The notes below the pieces were generated by a model that saw nothing but the letters and a program-made list of their open reading frames with translations, did not search any database and was not told the DNA's origin. DNA of 9,265 nt from Spirochaetaceae bacterium (GTDB lineage: Bacteria > Spirochaetota > Spirochaetia > Treponematales > Breznakiellaceae), in contig JAITAE010000103.1 of NCBI GenBank assembly GCA_031284295.1, positions 1 through 9,265 on the forward strand. The letters are read 5' to 3'. Shown piece by piece: positions 5,858-9,265 of the stretch. The position numbers and the translations under genes are program-made. Positions within the stretch are counted from its first letter, which is position 1. Each line of letters begins with the position of its first letter.

Positions 5858-7129
5858 CTACTCCGTGCCGGCGTTGTTCGCTGTTGCCGCAGATTTCTCT
5901 TTGTGCTTTTTGATCAGGCCGTCGATTACGGATACAAGGGAAGTCCTTGTCCAGGGCCAGTTTCTTTCCTTCGCGCCGGGACGTATCGCTATAGTCAGAT
6001 CGACCGCGGCGGCGGGCATCTGGCCGGGTTCCAGGCCCAGCTCTTTGCCGTAGTAAGACATATCGAACTCAAAAGTTCCCAAGTCAAAACCGAAGCCAAA
6101 AGCCGGAAGCATTTCGTTCATGCCCAGGCGAAGTTTGAATATATCGACAAAGCTAAACTGCAGGCCAAGCCCTATACCGAGCGCCGGGTTGCGCCTCAGA
6201 TAAGGGTTTTCGGTTTCAAACAGCAGGTCAAAATTACGCCAGTCAAAGGCAAAGGCCACGCCTGTCCTTGCGATAAAACTGGGCGCGTCCTTCCATACAT
6301 TGCCGATTTTAAGGTCGTAGGCAACGCCGAAGTTTAACGAAAACGGCACATAGTACCCGTCCTCATCCGGCTCGCCGCCGCCAACGTACGTAATCGCGCC
6401 CCCATGGTTAATGATGTCGTCAAACGTGATGCCGGCGGACAGGCCGATGTCCCAGCGGTATATGAAACCGAGGTCCAAACCGGCGCCCATGATAACCGGC
6501 ATTCCCAAGTCATCAAGAATCTGGTCGGCGTTATCAATAATTTCCGTTATATTTATCATTTTTTTGCCGTAACCGCGCCCGAAAATCTTCAGCGTCGCGC
6601 CCGCGTCAACATCGTGCGCGTCCGTATCCAGAATTTTGAACGCGAATCCGACCGGGACTAAGAGATCGACCAGCATAACAGCCTCAGCGGTTGTGCCGAT
6701 CACATTGGCGTTGACTGAAATCCTGTCCCAAATGCCGAAGCCGAAACCGTCCGCCACATAGGCGACGGAAATAGGAAACTCATTGATGTCCAGGCCGAAC
6801 GGTACCTTGCCCGGATTGTTGGGGTTATTGAGCGCTTCCAGCGCGACACCCATATCCGCGCCGTCCCCGATCTTTCCAATCAGACCGAAGGTCTTTTGCG
6901 GGCTTATCAGCGTGAACGACGGCGCGAAAAAGCTCCTCTGCCGTACCCGCATGATGGCAGCCGGGTTTACAATCAGGGCGGACACATTGTCGGTAAACGC
7001 TACGTGCGCGCCGCCGAAACCCGTGGTCTGGGCGGACGGAAGCTCAAAGCGGGGCATCTCCGTCCGTTTATCCTTCGCAAACACGGCAACGGAACATAAG
7101 GTCAAAAAACAAGCGATTATCTTTTTCAT
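5858..7129 (-). CDS. Outer-membrane beta-barrel protein, FadL/PorV-like
   Basis: A 423-residue precursor with a signal peptide (MKKIIACFLTLCSVAVFA, cleavage likely after Ala18). Residues 37-59 read GFGGAHVAFTDNVSALIVNPAAI. This closely follows the GxGGAxxAxxDdxSAxxxNPAxl signature near the start of FadL/OmpP1, PorV/PorQ and treponemal UPF0164-type barrels. The rest is a run of alternating amphipathic strands (for example FGFGIWDRISVNANVIG, LDLGFIYRWDIGLSAGITF, LGIGLGLQFSFVDIFKLRLG). The barrel seems to end near residue 383. About 40 polar residues follow (WPWTRTSLVSVIDGLIKKHK...), so the terminal aromatic typical of many barrels is absent. Likely roles are transport of hydrophobic solutes or surface display; the substrate is unknown. 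The start has TAAGGA upstream, overlapping the stop of the preceding lipoprotein gene ten bases away, so the two are probably co-translated. Confidence 0.8.
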   Translation of the reverse strand: MKKIIACFLTLCSVAVFAKDKRTEMPRFELPSAQTTGFGGAHVAFTDNVSALIVNPAAIMRVRQRSFFAPSFTLISPQKTFGLIGKIGDGADMGVALEALNNPNNPGKVPFGLDINEFPISVAYVADGFGFGIWDRISVNANVIGTTAEAVMLVDLLVPVGFAFKILDTDAHDVDAGATLKIFGRGYGKKMINITEIIDNADQILDDLGMPVIMGAGLDLGFIYRWDIGLSAGITFDDIINHGGAITYVGGGEPDEDGYYVPFSLNFGVAYDLKIGNVWKDAPSFIARTGVAFAFDWRNFDLLFETENPYLRRNPALGIGLGLQFSFVDIFKLRLGMNEMLPAFGFGFDLGTFEFDMSYYGKELGLEPGQMPAAAVDLTIAIRPGAKERNWPWTRTSLVSVIDGLIKKHKEKSAATANNAGTE

Positions 7130-7139
7130 TTATTATTCC

Positions 7140-7901
7140 TTAACTGCCAAAAGCCGACTTTATGCCGCTGGTAATCGGGTTGCCATCGTATTTGCCGTTC
7201 GGATCGCGAAGTATCAGATTCAGGTACGCAGCAAAGGCTATTTCTTCATGTGTTGCATTGCTTTTGACAGTGGCCGTGTTACCACTAATGCTAATGCCCT
7301 TATTACCATCATTCATTTGCGCTTTAAGGTCTTTGTCGCTGCTGCCTATATCCGGCATTACCGCCAGCGCCAGCACTGCCACAGCCATACCTACGTCGGA
7401 GGCGCTGGCCCGCGCCACATACTGGTCACCGGGCGGGAATTGCCCGCTGGTCGGGAGGCTTTTATCCACGATTGTGGCGATATTTCTGGCGGCGGCCTTA
7501 CCGTTGCCACTATTGAATTTGTTCTGCACTGAGCCGAGCAAATCCTGCAAGCCTGTTTCATCACTCATGTTGGCAATGTCTTTGCCGGCAAGCTCTAAGA
7601 TTGACGTGCCTATGCCGGACTGCTCAATCGCCAGATCTATGCCGGCTTCCTGAAACGCCGCCTTTTCGGCGCCGCTTTTACCGTCAAGCTCGCGGATAAT
7701 TTTTTCCACAAGCGCTCCGGCCAGTTCCGGGTTGCCGACGGCCTTTTCTTTCAATTCCTGCAGGTTGTCCAACGTCAATTTTATCTTTGACAGATCGTAG
7801 TCGCGCATCGTACCCCAGCTCGAGCTGAAAAAATCATCGCAGGAAGCCAGCATGAACACCGTGAACAATGCCGCGCATACTGTATTTGAAATCTTTCTCA
7901 T
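7140..7901 (-). CDS. Lipoprotein of unknown function, first gene of the operon
   Basis: A 253-residue precursor with a basic N-terminus (MRKISN), a hydrophobic segment and the lipobox LASC, placing the lipidated Cys at residue 21. The mature N-terminus begins CDDFFSSSWG. Asp at +2 would in some bacteria keep a lipoprotein in the inner membrane, but that rule is not reliable in spirochaetes. The body is mostly helical (KIKLTLDNLQELKEKAV, ELAGALVEKIIRELDG, ASDVGMAVAVLALAVMPD) without a domain I recognise. Its composition resembles a helical-repeat or scaffold lipoprotein. AGGAG at 7911-7915 with a 9-base spacer supports the start. Only ten bases separate it from the outer-membrane barrel gene, which suggests that the two products act together, perhaps as an accessory lipoprotein for the barrel. 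Confidence 0.8.
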   Translation of the reverse strand: MRKISNTVCAALFTVFMLASCDDFFSSSWGTMRDYDLSKIKLTLDNLQELKEKAVGNPELAGALVEKIIRELDGKSGAEKAAFQEAGIDLAIEQSGIGTSILELAGKDIANMSDETGLQDLLGSVQNKFNSGNGKAAARNIATIVDKSLPTSGQFPPGDQYVARASASDVGMAVAVLALAVMPDIGSSDKDLKAQMNDGNKGISISGNTATVKSNATHEEIAFAAYLNLILRDPNGKYDGNPITSGIKSAFGS

Positions 7902-7934
7902 TATAATTCACTCCTATTAAAGTATATTATCGCG

Positions 7935-7963
7935 ATTATAACATATTAACTGTAAGCTGTCGA
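7935..7963 (-). promoter_or_regulatory. Near-consensus promoter of the lipoprotein-barrel operon
   Basis: Read on the minus strand, TCGACA (7958-7963) and TATAAT (7935-7940) are 17 bases apart: five of six and six of six matches to the sigma70 consensus with ideal spacing. Initiation near 7928 gives a leader of about 27 bases that includes the AGGAG ribosome binding site. The operon is likely strongly and constitutively expressed. Confidence 0.75.
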
Positions 7964-7992
7964 TACCCGGCGGTTAGCCTAAATTCTTGCAA

Positions 7993-8202
7993 ATGGCCTC
8001 TCTTTCCACTCGACTGGATAGTTACAAAGGCAGTGATAATCCGGATCAGTTCTTTTGCACGGGGTTACAGAGAACCCTTCTTAGCGCTGGTGACTACAAG
8101 TATTATACTAACGCGCCGAAACCTGTCGTTATTGAGTTAAACGAAGGCCCTTTGCGCATTGAGCCGCCGGTGAGGTGGAAAAGCCTAGTTGAATGGTTTT
8201 AA
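7993..8202 (+). CDS. Small unrecognised ORF, possibly a gene fragment
   Basis: A 69-codon frame from ATG 7993 to TAA 8200-8202; the only earlier start-like codon is TTG 7987, shortly after an in-frame TAG at 7975. It has a balanced, protein-like composition (for example NPDQFFCTGLQRTLL, KPVVIELNEGPLRIEPP, RWKSLVEWF) rather than the low-complexity look of a random frame. There is no Shine-Dalgarno sequence before the ATG, and I recognise no family. After the TAA the same frame stays open for 55 more codons to 8368-8370 (GGAALAAIHKGTFGVEVNG, then APWKKGASGKDTGMGYR), so the two parts may be one gene split by a nonsense mutation or truncated at its 5' end. It lies between the divergent lipoprotein operon and the IS element. 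Confidence 0.35.
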   Translation: MASLSTRLDSYKGSDNPDQFFCTGLQRTLLSAGDYKYYTNAPKPVVIELNEGPLRIEPPVRWKSLVEWF

Positions 8203-8373
8203 GGACACCGTAAATGCCGCTTTAACTGTATATCAGATATATACAAAGAAAGGGGAGGTGCCGCCCTTGCCGCAATCCATAAAGGAACGTTTGGAGTTGA
8301 GGTAAACGGTAACAATGCCCCGTGGAAGAAAGGCGCTTCAGGTAAAGATACAGGCATGGGGTATAGATAAACA

Positions 8374-8392
8374 CAGGGCAACGTCATTTAAC
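8374..8392. repeat. Candidate terminal end of the ISAs1-type element
   Basis: CAGGGCAACGTCATTTAAC lies just past the transposase stop (8393-8395). Its CAGGG beginning and its distance from the end of the gene suit the terminal inverted repeat of an ISAs1-family element. The opposite end is outside the window, so neither the inverted repeat nor a target duplication can be confirmed here. Confidence 0.35.
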
Positions 8393-9265
8393 TTAACCGA
8401 ACAGTGCATGGTAAAGGAAATCGTCGCTGAAGGTGGCCCGGAACGTTTTCCTCTGGACGCTGAATCGTTTTTCAGCCACGGCGGTCTTTCGCGGGAGGTG
8501 CAGAGCCGCTTTTCTCATCAAATTCAGATTTTCCGCCGCATGGTTCGTCCGTGCCCGGCACCCGTCTTCCCCAAAACATACGTCCGGAAACCGGTGCAGT
8601 CTGTTCTCGATTGACCGGTGCCCCAGAATGATGTGTGCCGCTTCTTCCGCATCCAACGCCCGATTGCTAATGTAATAGCGTTTGTCAACCGTGGTTTTCC
8701 CGTTTTCCACACAACGGCGCCGGTACAATATAATAGTCCTGATGTCCTTCCACTTCTCTTTCCCGTTCAGCCAGCCTATGTCCTCCTCCGTCAGCACTTC
8801 CCGGCTCTCCCGCCGCCCGTGGTCTTTCTCAAGCCCGCTCCTCCACACATCCGTAGGCGGATTCCGCCCCCAGTCCTGCTCAACACAATCGAAATACTCA
8901 GTTGTCTCCCGGTACAGCGTCGGCTGGTTTTCTTTCACAGACAGCACGTAGTTCGCCCCTTTTTCCCGTATCTTCGCCGCTATGTCCGTCTGACACTCCT
9001 TCGCGTCTATCGTTATCCTGTCCCCTTTCACATCCAGACTGTCTAACAGTTCCGGTATGGCGGTAATCTCGTTGCTCTTTTCCCCGACCTTCACCTGTCC
9101 AAGCACCATATTCTGGGCACTTACCCACGCACTGACTATATGCGCCCCATTCCGCCCTTGGCAGGCTGAGCCGCGAATCGTTTTCCCATCGATATTTATC
9201 GTCCGCCCGCTTGCTTTGTTCACTCCCATAAGCCACGTTTGCAGGCTGTTGAGCAACGCTCCCGG
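8393..9265 (-). CDS. ISAs1-family transposase, N-terminus outside window
   Basis: A DDE transposase of the ISAs1 (H-repeat) family, open to the right edge, so the N-terminal associated domain is missing from view. Numbering from a TTG at 9256, it shows INIDGKTIRGS with Asp23, AHIVSAWVSAQNMVLGQVKV, EKSNEITAIPELLDSLD, ITIDAKECQTDIA with Asp84, the conserved DHGRRESR block, YYISN and SIEN with Glu217. The three acidic residues are thus all present, and the C-terminus looks complete to the TAA at 8393-8395. Several family-conserved residues are altered: Arg replaces Trp in the usual HWSIEN and LHW motifs (214 and 222), Pro replaces Leu at 224, and Lys-Glu stands where Met-Gly is common after IDA. 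The copy may be losing activity. Confidence 0.85.
   Translation of the reverse strand, partial: PGALLNSLQTWLMGVNKASGRTINIDGKTIRGSACQGRNGAHIVSAWVSAQNMVLGQVKVGEKSNEITAIPELLDSLDVKGDRITIDAKECQTDIAAKIREKGANYVLSVKENQPTLYRETTEYFDCVEQDWGRNPPTDVWRSGLEKDHGRRESREVLTEEDIGWLNGKEKWKDIRTIILYRRRCVENGKTTVDKRYYISNRALDAEEAAHIILGHRSIENRLHRFPDVCFGEDGCRARTNHAAENLNLMRKAALHLPRKTAVAEKRFSVQRKTFRATFSDDFLYHALFG

Noticed and set aside
5813..6337. A 174-codon plus-strand frame
   Set aside because: It is antisense to the C-terminal half of the outer-membrane protein and has no domain-like pattern or ribosome binding site.
6783..7653. Long plus-strand open frames of 249 and 163 codons
   Set aside because: They lie opposite the barrel and lipoprotein genes, which have signal sequences, ribosome binding sites and a promoter; the plus-strand readings look like GC-driven shadows.
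8315..9046. Plus-strand frames of 80 to 142 codons
   Set aside because: They are mostly or wholly antisense to the transposase, with compositions expected of shadow frames.

Overview
The window looks like chromosomal DNA from a spirochaete, most likely a host- or gut-associated treponeme. The reasons are a GyrA with a long Pro/Glu-rich tail, an outer-membrane barrel resembling the treponemal FadL/PorV-like (UPF0164-type) proteins, two lipoproteins with spirochaete-style lipoboxes, a homopolymeric G tract inside a gene, and large repeat-filled gaps with decayed genes. No rRNA, tRNA or other decisive taxonomic marker is present, so this placement is an inference.

Layout. Bases 1-187 hold the C-terminus of a plus-strand protein with a winged-helix fold. 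Bases 188-686 have no intact gene but are dense in inverted and tandem repeats. A small lipocalin-like lipoprotein lies on the minus strand (687-1055) behind a good promoter. gyrA (1341-3989, plus) is followed after 6 bases by a GT-B-type glycosyltransferase (3996-5213). That second gene contains 14 consecutive G residues in its coding sequence, and it ends in exactly the same 30 bases as gyrA. It therefore looks like a slippage-switchable glycosyltransferase set between direct repeats of the gyrA 3' end.

Bases 5214-5857 are a gene graveyard. A minus-strand DNA methyltransferase relic (frameshifted in its SPPY motif) abuts a plus-strand SAM-methyltransferase relic (frameshifted in a GTTT repeat and cut off by a 15-bp perfect palindrome). 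A two-gene minus-strand operon follows: a lipoprotein (7901-7140) and an outer-membrane barrel protein (7129-5858), led by a near-consensus promoter and probably placing both products at the outer membrane. Bases 7978-8370 hold an unrecognised, possibly broken plus-strand frame. The right edge is an ISAs1-family transposase (minus strand, running off the window) with substitutions at conserved positions.

The main discovery candidate is the gyrA-linked cassette: a putatively phase-variable glycosyltransferase (G14) bracketed by 30-bp repeats, next to a decayed methyltransferase that may once have served the same glycan. Smaller items are a Leu at the GyrA quinolone position, a clamp-motif-like QQELF tail shared by GyrA and the glycosyltransferase, and a 23-bp tandem repeat.
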